Assembly (NCBI GenBank): GCA_963920705.1
Contig: OY987238.1
Coordinates: 10,720,183 to 10,784,182, forward strand
Source: Odiellus spinosus
Taxonomy: Eukaryota; Arthropoda; Arachnida; Opiliones; Phalangiidae
Reading direction: 5' to 3'
Length of the DNA: 64,000 bases
The translations under genes were made by a program, and so were the position numbers. This document shows, one piece after another, positions 22,850-35,508 of this stretch. Below the pieces are notes generated by a model. The model made no database searches. It was not told the origin of the DNA and saw nothing but the letters and a program-made list of their open reading frames with translations. Every line of letters begins with the position of its first letter. Within the stretch, counting starts at the first letter, position 1.

Positions 22850-24740
22850 AGTTATCATTGCAACATAACACGATTAAGGTTTGAAGCACTAAGAATGTGT
22901 CATTCTATTTATTAATTCAAATGTGAAGTATTTTCATTTCTTACGCAGTTCCCCTTTAAAGTTTGTCACTTCGTTACGAGCGATTAATTTTGAGGCATAC
23001 GAGAACTCTGGTACTTTAAAGTTTTAATGTTCTCTTAAATCACAAAGAACCAGTGCAACCTAGAGTGGCATGGAGTATTTTACTCGCCCAGATCGAACGT
23101 TCTTAAAGAGTTTTTTCTGATATATACTTACTATTAACCTAAAGGAATAGCCGTTAAGTATTTTTTTTTTTATCCTTAAAGACGGTGTTGTAGTTCTTCA
23201 AATACTAGTAGTTTAAATTTTCGGAAAGATCATTAAAATAAGATTGAAATTAAACGTATGCTAGAGAAAATTATGCAGTTTTTAAATTGGAATTTTTGAA
23301 TCCATGCTAAGTCATGGCTATACATGCATATTGCCCAAAAATTATCTCTCAATTAACAAAGGAAACATTAATTACGTATATTCTTTGCTTCAACTATCAA
23401 GAGGTTGTAATCCAAGTGTGGCTATAATCTCGATTTAGATCTTTATCTGTAGACAAATTTATGATGATGAACGCGTGTAAATTATGGCTTGTGAGTTTTA
23501 CTACAATGAAGATTTTACTGTTATTAAACAATATAAAGAAAAGTGCAATGAAAGTTATTATCTTTTCCGCTGCCCAAACTCTTTTTGCGACTTTGCGCAG
23601 CATCTGGCTAACCTAATAACCTTTTGTTTGACTTTTATATCAGCGTTGGGTATATGAGCTCGTATATTGTGTCGGAAATAGACTGTTCCGAGGGGAGTCA
23701 GGCTTCTGAAACAGGTTTACAGAATTTCGTAATTTCAAAATTGATTTCGGAATTTTTTAACCATTTCGTGGTTTCGTCAATGAATTTGTACTCTGAATCA
23801 AACTATGGTACTTCGTACTTGGTACCATAGTATACAGTTTGGTACCATGATTATTAGGTACCATAACTCAATAGGGTCTAGGAAGGTCATGGCAATTTTA
23901 AAATTGGTTTTGGACTATTTTCTTTAGTATACATCTTAAATATTAAGACGACGGATACGTTTTTATAGTTGTCACTTTTCCAAATACTTAACTTTATCTC
24001 TGGTTCATCTCTATCTATATGAAGTGCTTCTAGGCAAGCCTCAAGCTCTTGTTATAGTAGTGACTTTATTTTGTTAGAATACATTTGTTTTCAGTACGTG
24101 AAAAGCTAAAATCCCTTTTATATCTAACTTAGAGATTTAAGAAGCATATACCTTTGTAAGTACTGACAAGTTCTATTGATTCTCAATTCCATCCTTTTTC
24201 CTCTCTTAACTCTCGCCATCCCCAAAGTAGTTCGTGTCATCAAGGCGTCAGCCCATAAATACCAACAAAATGACTTCATTTTTTTCTTCTTCTTCTTCTT
24301 TTCATCTTTCTATTGAACTTATTTTTCTCTACCCTTTTTTTTATGCGTATTTTTTATCCCCTAAAGAATTTTCCTTCGATTCGCTTTTCAAGAGCTTTCC
24401 GCTTCTCAATTTTTTCTCTTTTTATGTATTTCATTTTCTATTGACAGCGCGTAGAAGTTTAGGCTGCTTCTTATCTCTAAGATATATTTTTAGTTCAGAA
24501 GGGATCCTAGCTTTGTTGGTGGTGACAGTTAAAGATTGAATTTAGACTATATTCTTATAGCTTCGATTGGGATTCTTCGAAAGAGGGGAATGATCTCTTT
24601 GATAAGAGTTATTCCTTTTCTTTAAGCCTGTATATATATTACGCGGCATACTCAAGGCTTTCACCATTTTTTCGTAGGCCTATTCGTAATATTGTTTAGT
24701 TTTTACATAGTTTCTAAAACTCATATTTAATTTATGAAGA
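22850..24740. other. Non-coding stretch with GGTACCAT words
   Basis: Three GGTACCAT words lie at about 23820-23865 with an inverted ATGGTACTTCGTACTTGG just before them, a small cluster of unknown meaning. No gene supported; the 101-codon frame at 24234-24539 is compositionally biased (S/F-rich) in a pyrimidine-rich tract. Confidence 0.4.
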
Positions 24741-25224
24741 TTAAAGGGAGAATGCAACCTAAAAACAAGTGATTTTTTATCGTTTAAATAGGCCTAATCC
24801 AACAGTAAAAAAATATATATTTATATATATATATATATATATATTAAACAAGAAGCCAATGAAACCCTCCTTTGAAGTCTATTACTCCCGGGTCTTGTCT
24901 ACCCCTCTCTGTATGGGTTAGTTTCAAAAAGCGCGATTCGTACGCCTCCTAACGGTAGATATTTTCGGAGCGGGAGTTCGTCGAGCGAATATCTCTAGCA
25001 GCCTCGAAGTTCGTCAAAAAAACGTCGTCGTTTGCGGAGAGAGAATTTCCAAATTTCTGTAGACAGGGGGGTATGAAGTAGGACCCCTCCGATCTCGTAA
25101 AATTGGGAGTTTTACCCATACAGAGAGGAGCGCTATATGGAACATTACAGTAGTAGACTTCAAATGAGGGTTTCATCGGCTTCTGATTAAACTAGAAATA
25201 AATTTAAAACTTACCATCAAAATA
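24741..25224. mobile_element. Family A left half, interrupted by family B
   Basis: Family A sequence starts at TTAAAGGGAGAATGCAACCT (24741). It passes GTTTAAATAGGCCTAATCCA and an expanded TA tract, and is broken at ATTAAAC (24843-24849). It resumes after the insertion with ATTAAACTAGAAATAAATTT and ends near 25224. Other copies show ATTAAACTAG uninterrupted at the same place, so the insertion is certain and post-dates this copy. Confidence 0.9.
24850..25185 (+). mobile_element. Family B element with 7-bp target duplication, copy 1
   Basis: The 336-bp element begins AAGAAGCCAATGAAACCC and ends GGGTTTCATCGGCTTCTG. It is flanked on both sides by ATTAAAC (24843-24849 and 25186-25192). Subterminal CCCCTCTCTGTATGGG and CCCATACAGAGAGGAG also pair. 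The core is not palindromic. There is no transposase frame; the minus-strand frame at 24949-25176 is also open in another copy but shares no known domain. Confidence 0.93.
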
Positions 25225-25229
25225 AAGAT

Positions 25230-26151
25230 GACGTGGTAATATTTGTTCGAATCTGATTAAACCACGGCTAATTACGGCTCGTCTGAAGAGGGTATTATCC
25301 TTTTGAAGTATATGTAGACCGAACTTCTATCGGAAATCGATATTCAGTAAATTGCAGTATAAAACTTATGATATTACTATTAAAGCTTGCAAAAACCTTT
25401 AGTTTTATTCAGGTTCCAAGCCTGAGAAATTATAATTCATATATTTGGAAGGATGTAATTAATACCAACGCCCCACAAAAGACCGTATAGAAATTTGGAC
25501 GGGGTCGAAGAGGAATTTCTGATATTTTTTCCCTTTTGACATATATACTCGATTACTTTCTTGAAAAGATCATAAATTCGTCATATAAAAGATTGTTTCC
25601 CAATGTGAAATGTGACCAATCTCAGGGTGTAATAAGTACAGACAGAAATATAATTCTTTGCGCCGGGGTAAGTCTTTGCTCAATGCGCAAGAGAATAGAC
25701 AATATAAGACATTCTTTTTTTTTTTTCTTCACCATTCTCCATTTTCTCCCGCTTTTTTCTTCATTTTCTCTTTTCATTATATTATCTTTTTTATTAAAGG
25801 ACACGTCTCGCACCTAATTACAAATTTTTATTATTTAATTAGTGAAGTTTCTAAATAAACTTCGTTTTAATAGAAGTAACACACGGACACCAATCACAAT
25901 AGAGAAACCACAAAAATTAACAATGATATGCAAACAGTTACCAGTTGGTGTAAATATTGAAATCGGAAGCGCCACTCTTTGGAGAAATTCCGGAGTTGGC
26001 GGGAAAACAATATAGCGAAGCGCGGCCCGCCTAAATTATGACCGTCTCTAGTGAGTCAAAATATCCAGGAAGAGTCCAAACCACTCTAGCAAGAAAGGGG
26101 TGATGAGTTTTTGGCTATTTTTAAGTGATCGGCTAGTACTTTGACCTTTCC
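25230..26151. other. Non-coding stretch
   Basis: A T run lies near 25711-25723. Overlapping frames at 25536-25858 on both strands have no recognisable features. Confidence 0.4.
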
Positions 26152-26300
26152 CTTTGCTGATAGTATTAAGCTACGGGGCGTTGTTTACTTTTATGGAATA
26201 AAGTGATTGACTTTTGTTAATACGTACTCTAAAATATTTATGTAGACACTTATTAGGTATATCATATAATGTTTATTTCAAGATAAGACTTGCTCTTGAA
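26152..26300 (-). repeat. Family H repeat, copy 2 (inverted)
   Basis: CTTTGCTGATAGTATTAAGC, TACGGGGCGTTG and ATGGAATAAAGTGATTGACT are the reverse complement of 7545-7692, and CTTGCTCTTGAA closes it as in copy 1. About 70 bases at one end are nearly identical, while the middle is diverged. Confidence 0.75.
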
Positions 26301-26309
26301 ATAAGAGTT

Positions 26310-26670
26310 CAAGTAATAGAGGGTTTATCCCTTTTCATTTCTGGTCCTTCGCACTCTCTCTCTCTTTCTCTTGGCTTTCAACGCCCGGAACTTATCAAGG
26401 ATATTCCAGGAATTTTTCCACCGTACCACTAACCTTTCACCACTCGGGACTGAAAGGGATATTAATTCCATTCCCAGAAAGCTTTACCAAGCGGGTTGGC
26501 CCTCGTCTAATGGGGTGCGCCGTAATTGTTTCCGGCTTAGACCGTAATTAGAGATATATAAGAGCCGAGATTAACAGGACTCTCTTTCCCCCAGTGTTAC
26601 GCCAAGTACAACGTCGTATATGAGACATATATTCCATTTTCCTGATTTAAACGTTGAGTTTTCCACCAAT
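26310..26670. other. Non-coding stretch
   Basis: Nothing recognised. Confidence 0.4.
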
Positions 26671-27073
26671 TTAAAGGGAGAATGCAACCTAACTACATGC
26701 GATTTTTTTTTTTTAATTAGGTAATCCACTAGTGAAAAAATTGACGAACAGATATTAAACTAGAAATAAATTTAAAACTTAACCGGAAAATAGGCTTAGC
26801 GGGATTCATGGAGATCCTGATTTCCTCGCGTATAAGATCTAGCGACTAATCGAACGCGATTGTAAGTCTCGTGGAGATCTTGCGTGAACAACGGGCCCTT
26901 GCTCATTGGTCGTTAGACCTTACACGGAGGCAGTTCTTGATCTCCATGAATCCCGCTAAGCCTATTTTCCGGGTAAGTTTGTTAGTTTTGTAAACTTTCT
27001 ATCGGTGGATTAGGCCTATTTAAACGATAAGGAATCGATAAAAATATCACTTGTTATTAGGTTGCATTATTCT
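26671..27073. mobile_element. Family A foldback element, near full length
   Basis: It begins TTAAAGGGAGAATGCAACCT and ends near AGGTTGCATTATTCT. The inner arms CCGGAAAATAGGCTTAGCGG and GATTCATGGAGATC pair without a mismatch with GATCTCCATGAATC and CCGCTAAGCCTATTTTCCGG. The core GATTGTAAGTCTCGTGGAGA is the same orientation as at 13297. The right terminal TTAA is not preserved. No coding capacity. Confidence 0.9.
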
Positions 27074-27079
27074 ATATTA

Positions 27080-28766
27080 TTAGAAAAGGTATACGGTAAC
27101 CTATGGAACATTTATAAAATTGCATTGCTTTCGAATATAGATCGCAATTTAGATCTGTAAACGTAAGAAATCGTGTCGGGAATTCTATTTTTCATAAAAG
27201 TTATATTTGAATTCCTCTTCTCGTTTTTTCTCTGGTATTCCAGGCTTGGTCTCGCCACGGCTGGATTGAACCGTGGGTTACATGAGAGAATGAGAGCCGA
27301 ATAAGAATCCCATTCTTTATTGAAAATATATCCCCTTTCCTACAAACAAGATCGCTCAAACAACTTCAAAACCCTTGAAACAATTCGGTTATATTCCAAA
27401 ACAAAATTTAAGGCTTATGCTTTCTTAAACTATGAAGTACAGCAGACTGTAATTTATTTATTTTTGTAAGTTTGTTTAAATAATTAAGTATTTCTTTTGG
27501 CAATGTTTTAGTATTTTTTGGCCTTTTCAAGAAGAAATTATATTTCTAACGTAAAACTTCATTCATAAAGCGTTAGAGATGAACAAATTGTTTTGTAAAT
27601 CTTGTAATTATTGAGGAAATCGCAAAATTTATTTTCATATTTGAAATTTTGAAATCCTCCCGTTTCTGTTTCGTATGAGATTCCCTGTGACACAAAAATA
27701 TTTTAACACCCTTGTATTAAAATCTTTAGGAATCTTATAAAGTTTTTTGTGTGAAGGGAAACAATAAAGGAAATGCAAAAACCGCGGGAACCCTCGGGTT
27801 TCTTTTTATCACATTTGGTTATTTTGACAGAAGCGCGCGGAACGCTCAACTGAAGCAGAGAGATAGTAAATTCTTTTGTACCGAATGACATAGAAAAAAT
27901 TCTTATACCTTTTTATAAAATATTCGGTTTATATAGTAAACATATAAACACAAACTTGAGTTTTAACAATGTAACCTATAACACAGCTTTCTCCTCTAGC
28001 CTTGCAGGGTGAATAAGTTTTATTAAAGTTCGTAATTAATTCCTTCTTAGGACTAAGAAGGGAGTTTGTGAAAGTTTTCTCACCCACGCATTTTAAACTT
28101 CAACGTGGTAGTTACTACGTTAGTTGGGACATAAGTTTCCTTTAAAAGAGGCATCATTCTATGGAAATTTAGGTGTTTTTCAAGGTTGAAACTATAAGGG
28201 TATTGTATGGTCTAGTTTCTCATTGTCCTCGGGAGAGTAAAATAGGGTTAAGGTTTACAAGCAAGGAGTATGTAACGAACAAGAGTCGTATTTTAATTTT
28301 TTTTCGTGTGGTGGCGCTACTTGGAGGGTTAATTTTTAATACAGAAAGCCAAATTTGATTTCAGTCCCTGTTTCAATATACTATCTCTTTATCAAAGACG
28401 ATTTTTATAGAACCCTGAGTTTATCGAGACTGTATATGTCATTGAGTAAGAAATCTCTTTCTCTACAAAGAGAAGTTAAGGACACTGCACCCTTGCAAAG
28501 TACTGGTAGTTTTTGGTCCCTGTTCTTGTTAAAAGTATAGCTGTAGACGGATTACCAGAAGAAGTAGGATGTTGAAGAAAAATTCTCTTTTCCGAAACCC
28601 TTGTTAAATTCTAGTTTACGTTCTCAGCACGTTTCAATTCTTACGGTTCCTCTTATCTCTTTGCTTTTGTTTCTAATAGAGTCTACCTTTATTCCGACTG
28701 CAAACTTGAATTGAATTAAAACAATACTATTCTTCATGAATTGTTTGCAATTCAACGAAAACTAGA
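27080..28766. other. Non-coding stretch
   Basis: No gene supported; frames of about 60 codons at 27703, 28173 and 28355 have no recognisable domain. Confidence 0.4.
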
Positions 28767-28786
28767 GCGGATTAATATATATTGTT
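28767..28786 (-). repeat. Dispersed ATTAATCCGC motif, minus-strand copy
   Basis: GCGGATTAATATATATTGTT is the reverse complement of the motif (AACAATATATATTAATCCGC). Reading on the minus strand, ATTGCAAAC lies about 16 bases downstream (28743-28751), matching the second block. Confidence 0.65.
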
Positions 28787-28789
28787 GAA

Positions 28790-31447
28790 ACTCGTAGAAA
28801 AAAAAGTAGATTTTTGAAAGGGTATGTATATGTAGGCTTAATGTTTTTTCTTCCGCGAATGGTGCACGGGGTTTATCAGGTCTTAAAGCCGAACTATAGA
28901 CGACTGTTTAGTTTCAGGTATCGCTAGTTACTTCGAGCCATAGGTGGAGTAAGTGGTTTTCTTATGGACTCCTTTTCTAAAAGATGGAGAGGTTGTATCC
29001 AATATGAACTTATCTAGAAAAATACCATTGAGACAAAATTCGTGTTACTGAGTTAGGATTTCTCAGTTATATCCAGAGAGGTATAGATTAAAGCTTGCAG
29101 CCTAGCTGTCTTTACTCAAAACCGTTGTCAAGGCGTAAAAATATAGACTTGTATACAGATAAGCTTGGACATGGCTTTGTTACTTGGTTTTTGATTGTAA
29201 TATGGAAGAGGCTTAAGTATTCTAAAGCAGCTATATTTTATGCCAGATTTTATTATCTACGCAGACTATTTTAATTTTTTAAGTATAAAGCTTGGTGTAT
29301 TGTAGTTATTGGCTTTATTTTAAACGTTAGTTTAACACAAATTAATTTCAACAAGTTCTATAAGAGTCTCGAGGTTTCCGGTAGAATATACTATTTTGTT
29401 TTAAAGAATCTGAGATTTTAAAGTTGAAGATCCTTCTACATAGTACCAAAGAACTCATCCAAACCAAAATTTTAAAATTTTAGGAATATATTTAAGCCAG
29501 CCATAATCTAATCTGTGCAATAGGTCTAACTCTATCTTAAGAAAAAAACGCGCTTTTTTTTGCACGTTGAATCTAGTCTTAGAATCCCCAAAAAAATATT
29601 TGAATATTTTTTTTTTTTTATTGAATATTTTTTTTACTCGGAATATTTAGAATCACTTTGACCTATTTGTAAAAGAGTTGGGAGTTGAGAAGAGGAATTG
29701 ATTTCTAGAGCAATTTTTAAAGGGGAAGTTTAAGTTGCACTTATATTTTCTGACATAAATTCAACTGTGAAAATTGTTGTAAACTATAAAAATAATTTGT
29801 ACGATTACTTTTCCATTACATGATTTGGAAGTTTAAGAACTAACATGACGTGGTAGACATATTTGTAAAATTACCTTAAATTTGGTAATATATGTCACTG
29901 TACCTTTAAGAAAAAACAACTCTTTATTTTTCCCTATACGCTTTAGCTTCAATGGAAAAAAAAGTAAAAAAAATTAAGAAATAACTTTACCTTTTTCGAT
30001 TTTTATTGATCGAGTTCAATTTGATATGTTTCCAGAGGTCCATTTTCCATTATTCTTAATCTCGTTCCAATTTAAAAGTCTACCCTCCTTCGAAGGAAAA
30101 ACGGTAAAAACTACATATGGGGTAGGTTGAAGGGGATGAAAACCATTTTATTCTAACACGAATGAAGCAAAGTCTTAAAAAAAAAAAAATAGGAAAGAAA
30201 TTAATGAGAGAAGCATCAATTACTCCCGTTAGATAAAAAGAAATAAGAGAAACCAGTTAGAAACCAGATACCGTGAACGCGACCATCCCTGGATTTCTTG
30301 TCTGTCTCTTAGATTAGAAGCAATTGAATAAAAGGCTGGGATGTAAAGACTTGATTAAAGGTAAACTATCACATGATTTTGGGAAACATTATAATATTAC
30401 TGTAGGGCTGTGGTATGGCCAAAGATTAGTAGGCCACGAAGGCTATAGACTATTATTTCAATTCGGACCCCAATAAATTAACTTATAGGACCCAGAAAGG
30501 CAAGCCCATAATTATAGGTAAAGCCAAGCATAATTTTATTTGTTATACACTTGAGTTGACATGAGTTCAACTTGTGAACTCTGTTCAGCCTTAGCAATAC
30601 AATGAGTTCAAAAATTGTGCACAATAGTGTTCTCAAGTGTCTGCTTCCTCGCGCAGTAGGTCAATTCCTATACCTTAATGGCAGATTTCGAAAATGTTTC
30701 AGAAGGCCCATAATTGGAAATTTGTGATCCATTATCAAAAATAAGGGGGTCATAACTCAGTGGTGGTCGGCATAAATCTTGGGTAGCCACTGTGGTATAG
30801 AACATTTGGGGATCTAAAATATGTTTCACCAAAAATCGACTTTTCTATATCCGAATTTCATCCATTTGATGACGTCATAGTATTGTCGTTCGATATATAT
30901 CGGTACTATAAGCTTTTGTTTTTCGTTTATGCTTAAGCCTAGGCTGCACATTAACCAAAGTTAGGTTATGCATTCCTTTGCACAATGGAATTAGTTTTGC
31001 AATTTTGCCCAGTTAGTGTTACTATTCCTTTACAAAGGTCTTTTTTTTCTCAGTTTGGACTCTATTGCTTCTAAGTTAGTGGACGATTATAGTAAAAGTC
31101 AGTTCGAGTTTACACAGCACGAATGTATTAGGTTCCCATAGTTATCTAAGTAATTAAAAGTATTTGGAATATAATGCAGAATAACCTTGTATTCGCTGAA
31201 AACTGATGATTGATACTGGTTGGATTGTGTTTTTTGTTACCCCGGATATATAAATTCATTCTAAACGACTCAACTAGGGGGTTCAATTACTTAATGGGAA
31301 CAGTCAAGGAAAATTAATTGTTTTGAATTTATTTATCGTACGGTGTCTTATAAATTATTTTAAATTGTTGTAATAGAATTACCTACGGTAATCTATTTTC
31401 TATGGTGATTTGATATTTTTGTCTTTGTTTGTATAATTTACATTCAA
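28790..31447. other. Long non-coding stretch
   Basis: No gene or family member recognised in 2.6 kb. It includes T- and A-rich runs near 29610-29620 and 30178-30190. Confidence 0.4.
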
Positions 31448-31789
31448 AGCCAACGGAAAGCTCTTTTAAAATGAGTAGCCAATGAAAGCTTTTTTAAAAT
31501 AAATAGCCAATGAAAGTTCTTTTAAAATGAGTAGCCAATGAAAGCTTGTTTTGAAATAAGTAGCCAATGAAATATTTTTTAAATGGCGAGTAGCCAATGA
31601 AAGCTCTTTTAAAATGAGTAGCGAATGAAAGCTTTTTTAAAGGAGTAGCCAATGAAAGCTTTCTTTTAACAATGTAGCCCATGGAGAGTTTTATTTTTAA
31701 AATGTAGCCATTGGGGAGCTTTCTTTTAAAAAAGTAGCTAATTGAAAGCTTTCTTTTAAAAAAAGTAGCCAATATTGCTTTCAAGAGTA
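31448..31789 (+). repeat. Degenerate 28-bp tandem array carrying CCAAT boxes
   Basis: Twelve units of 27-31 bases are visible, typical unit AGCCAATGAAAGCTCTTTTA then AAATGAGT. Six units retain AGCCAATGA exactly, which fits the NF-Y CCAAT-box consensus (RRCCAATSR), and another retains AGCCAAT. Units 7-11 are more diverged. The 96-codon minus-strand frame here reads repeated KRKLSIGYxF-type blocks and follows from the array. Confidence 0.92.
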
Positions 31790-33792
31790 TCTAGGAAGAA
31801 AAAAATGTTAAACTCCATTTATCACGACAAAGTTTATTGTGCTCGAGTCTTGAAAATACCTTTTGTTCCAACGGATAATATAGTGATATGTCTCGTATTT
31901 AAACAAATATACTAATTAATCTTCTCCCTGCGGGGTGTATTATACAACATAGACTTGTATGGAATTGCAGGAACTTCATTTTAAAATAAGCCTTATTCGA
32001 AACCGAAGTCTGTTTCATGTTTGTATAAAAGTATAGAAACCTTTGCACAAACCAAAGTATATCTAAAGTACGCCCATATTTAAATTAGTTTTAAAACAAA
32101 GCAAAACCAGATTTAAATTTAAAGGGTGTCAAAAGCATTTTATCGTTCCGCCCACTGAAAGATTTTCACCACGCAGCGGAACACGAAGACAAATATCGTT
32201 TAAAAATTAAAGGGAAACTGCTACAACAAAGCTAATGGTGTCAATTTTACTATTATTTACCGACTGGTAATACCAAGGGTGTGTAGAGGAGTGTGTTTCT
32301 TTCATTACAACTCTATGTATCTAATCAGAGAGAATATAAGCATGAGGAGGGTTTGTGGCGTTCTCCTACTTTAGGAACAACAGAAAGCGACGTGATTGGT
32401 CATAGAATTTTGTTCCATTACTTATTTTTACATGCAGCTGATTCTGGAAAAGAATATTATTTGATATTTCATTAAGTTTCGGTTTATATTTTCCCTTTAA
32501 GTTTTGAGGTCCGATAGTTTCGTGTATATACATATTTTTTTACGTATTCACGCTATGAAACGATTGTCCACGCTTCGAAGGTTTAACCAAATTAACATCG
32601 ACTCTAATTATTTTTGCCTTCACGATCATCCCAATCCTTCCTTTTCCTAATTCTTCCCGGAAGAATAAACATTTCAAGCTATCCCTTTTTAAAGTTCAAC
32701 TACAAGATTATCACGGATTTATGAAGAGTAAATTAACTGAACTTTATCTTGACATTGTGTATCTATCCGCCCTTCTTCCTGAACCAAAAAAATCGATGTA
32801 TGAGAGCAAAAGACATTTTAAGCCCCTTATGTTGGTCTTCTCAGTGCACACTGAAGCACTAAGGTTGGAACACTTGTACAGGTACACTTAATGAATAGTT
32901 TTGATCAGTGAACATTACAACCAAGGCTAGAGATAATTTTTGACATACAGAAACCTAGTTTTCCCTTAATATTGTTTAAATATTCAAAATTATTCAAGAA
33001 ACGAAATTAAATATTTTAAAAATTAATAAAATAACAAAAATTCCATACAAAACACATTCTTAAAGACTCGTGATACAGGCAGCCAATAAAATTCCTTTTC
33101 GATGAAGTTTAACGATAATAAAGATTCAATATCTATAGCTAGCATTGTCACCATCCCTTTATGTCAATAATTTTAAATTTATCTTGCACTTGGTCTTATT
33201 CAATTCTTATTCGTAACTGTTTGAGATTAGAGCACGCTCAAAGTTGCGTAACGTTTTATCTCGTGTAATTTTATTTATATGGAATTTAACTTCGTCCCTA
33301 CTTTTACCAAAACCTGATCGTCTTTCCTTTGTTATCTTTTCTTCTTTCGCGTTCTCATCCTCTACTTAGAACTCGGATATTTTTAAAGAAAAGTCTTCCG
33401 CGAAAATTCGTTTGCCGCCTAAACCCAATTAATATTCATGAGTTTGCGGGTGCTTCCGCTACTCAAAATTTTAATTCAATAACGCCTTTAAGGCAAGCGA
33501 GGCGTAGCGACGTGAAGAAGGGTGAAGAAAGGGATATAGGCTCCTCTTTTTAAATTGGCCGTGCCGATTTTTTGATCAAAGAAGATTTGAAGCTTATAAA
33601 GATCTAAGGGAGAACTCTGCAAACTGTACTACAGAGAATACCTTTTTGGGTATTATGGTATACCTTGGTTTCTTCGCTCTGTTTGTTTTTCGCAATAACA
33701 GAAGTCTATAAAATCTCACTTTGGGCGGGATCTCTTTTCAACTCGAGATAATCCATGAAACTTAAGAGTTTAATCTAGGACTATTAATGGAG
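31790..33792. other. Non-coding stretch
   Basis: No gene supported; a 74-codon frame at 33329-33553 has no recognisable domain. Confidence 0.4.
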
Positions 33793-34015
33793 TACACCTA
33801 TTTTAATAGATAAAGAAGAATAACGTAAACCTGGTGTTAATAAGCGTCCTCTACTGGCCAGCAGTGGTAAAAGTAACTAACAATATTTCGTGCGTGTCTG
33901 CCTATTCTCTATCCATAGCAGCAACGCACAAGGATTTGTTAATTACTTTTGCCACTGTTTGCCGTTAGAGGGCGATTATGAACGTTAGATTTTGTTATTA
34001 ATAATAATCTATTAA
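33793..34015. mobile_element. Family F palindromic element, well preserved
   Basis: The left arm TACACCTATTTTAATAGATA, AACCTGGTGTTAATAAGCGT and CCTCTACTGGCCAGCAGTGG pairs with CCACTGTTTGCCGTTAGAGG, GCGATTATGAACGTTAGA and TAATCTATTAATTG. The tip includes CGTGCGTGTCTGCC. The element could fold as one hairpin of about 100 bp per arm. Confidence 0.8.
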
Positions 34016-34019
34016 TTGT

Positions 34020-35452
34020 TAATAGTTAGAGGTAGTTTAAAATCGCTGTTTCAATTTGGTTTACACCGAAATTATAATTTTACCGTGACACCACAGATTA
34101 TAGATATTAACGGGAAAGATTACCTAATCCAAATGGATTGGATTGGCTTAATTTGCTATATCACGTGTCTTTATATATATATAAGGCTGTGCTTTCTAGG
34201 GTAAAGGCAGAGGCAGAAAGACCGTTAGAATTACTAGATATATATTTATATATTTTGTTAACTAGTTATATGTAAATATATATATATCTTACTCCATGGT
34301 TAATTAACTCTGGTTTAGTTTAAAATAAGTTCTCACGTCTCTCCCCTTAATTTAAAACTAGCTTTCATAGCCTAAACAAAAGGCACGTTCGATAGTTTCG
34401 GGTATAAAATTTTATACCGCAGAAAGAAACTTAAAATTTACTTAAACAATTACCTGCAGTCAAAGGTTTTATTATGATCTACCAGCTTTGTTGAATTTAA
34501 TGTTTTAAAACCGTATCCCATAAAACTATAGGCTATGAATCAATTTTAGTGTTCAGCACGGGTAAAGCAAGCCTCCGTTATATTATATGGGGAAAATATA
34601 TATTCAAGTAATAGGGAATGTATGTTTGTACATACTGACTGATAAATCGAAACTGATTCGGAACTCTATAGTTCTAGACTAGTATATGCTTTTTAAAATT
34701 CCGGGCAGACCACAATAGCTTGATTTTTATTCGCGATGGTACGGAAACCTTTCAAACAAAATGGTTGGCCGCATTTCGTTCCACTTAAAATTAGTTTTCG
34801 GTACGGTTATTTTAAAGGAAGGATGAGAAGGAAAATCAATTTTTTGATATTCATTTAAAGTGATTTTCGAAATTTCTAAAAAAAAATTCCAGGGAATGAT
34901 AAAGTTGCTTTCGCGTAGTCTTTTTCGTAAAATTACTTAATGCAGAAAGCCCCATCTTTCGTATGAAAATTATCGTTGGTTACGCTACATTAGGACAAAA
35001 AAAAAACACATTTTTAATGTGAAATTTCAAGGTAGAGGTATAAAATTTTGAATATGATGTTTTAATAGTATGATAGAACTAAAAATATTATTGTCATAAA
35101 AACTCGTCTACTTTTTTCCAAAGAAATTTAATCAACGCTAACATCGAGCTTAAAGTTTAGCGTTATTGTCGGACAGACAGATATTGTTGCAAAAAGAATT
35201 ATAGAATTTGATCTTTTACACCTTCCATTTAAATTTAGTTTACGAGTTCTTTTAAAAAGGGATGGAAGTGAACTTGTTTATTCTGTCTTTTCCGTCCTCT
35301 TCGGTGACTGATTTCGTAAAGCCTTCTTAGGAAACTTTTATTCTAATTCCCTAAAGATCCTAACAATTCCCACCAACCCTTCTCAGTGGAGAATATATTT
35401 ACATGTACGCGAACAGTATAAAAAATCTACTTCTAGTCTCTAATGAGGTTTA
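34020..35452. other. Non-coding stretch
   Basis: TATATA tracts lie near 34175 and 34265. No gene supported. Confidence 0.4.
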
Positions 35453-35508
35453 AACATTGAGTATTAATCCGCTTCATTATTAACTGGTTTACAACATTGC
35501 TCGCGAAC
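35453..35508 (+). repeat. Dispersed composite motif, complete copy
   Basis: Three blocks are present: AACATTGAGTATTAATCCGC (35453-35472, 19 of 20 consensus positions), GTTTACAAC at 35487-35495 and GCGAAC at 35503-35508. The third block lies 31-36 bases after the motif end, the same offset as in the 43868 copy. Confidence 0.8.
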
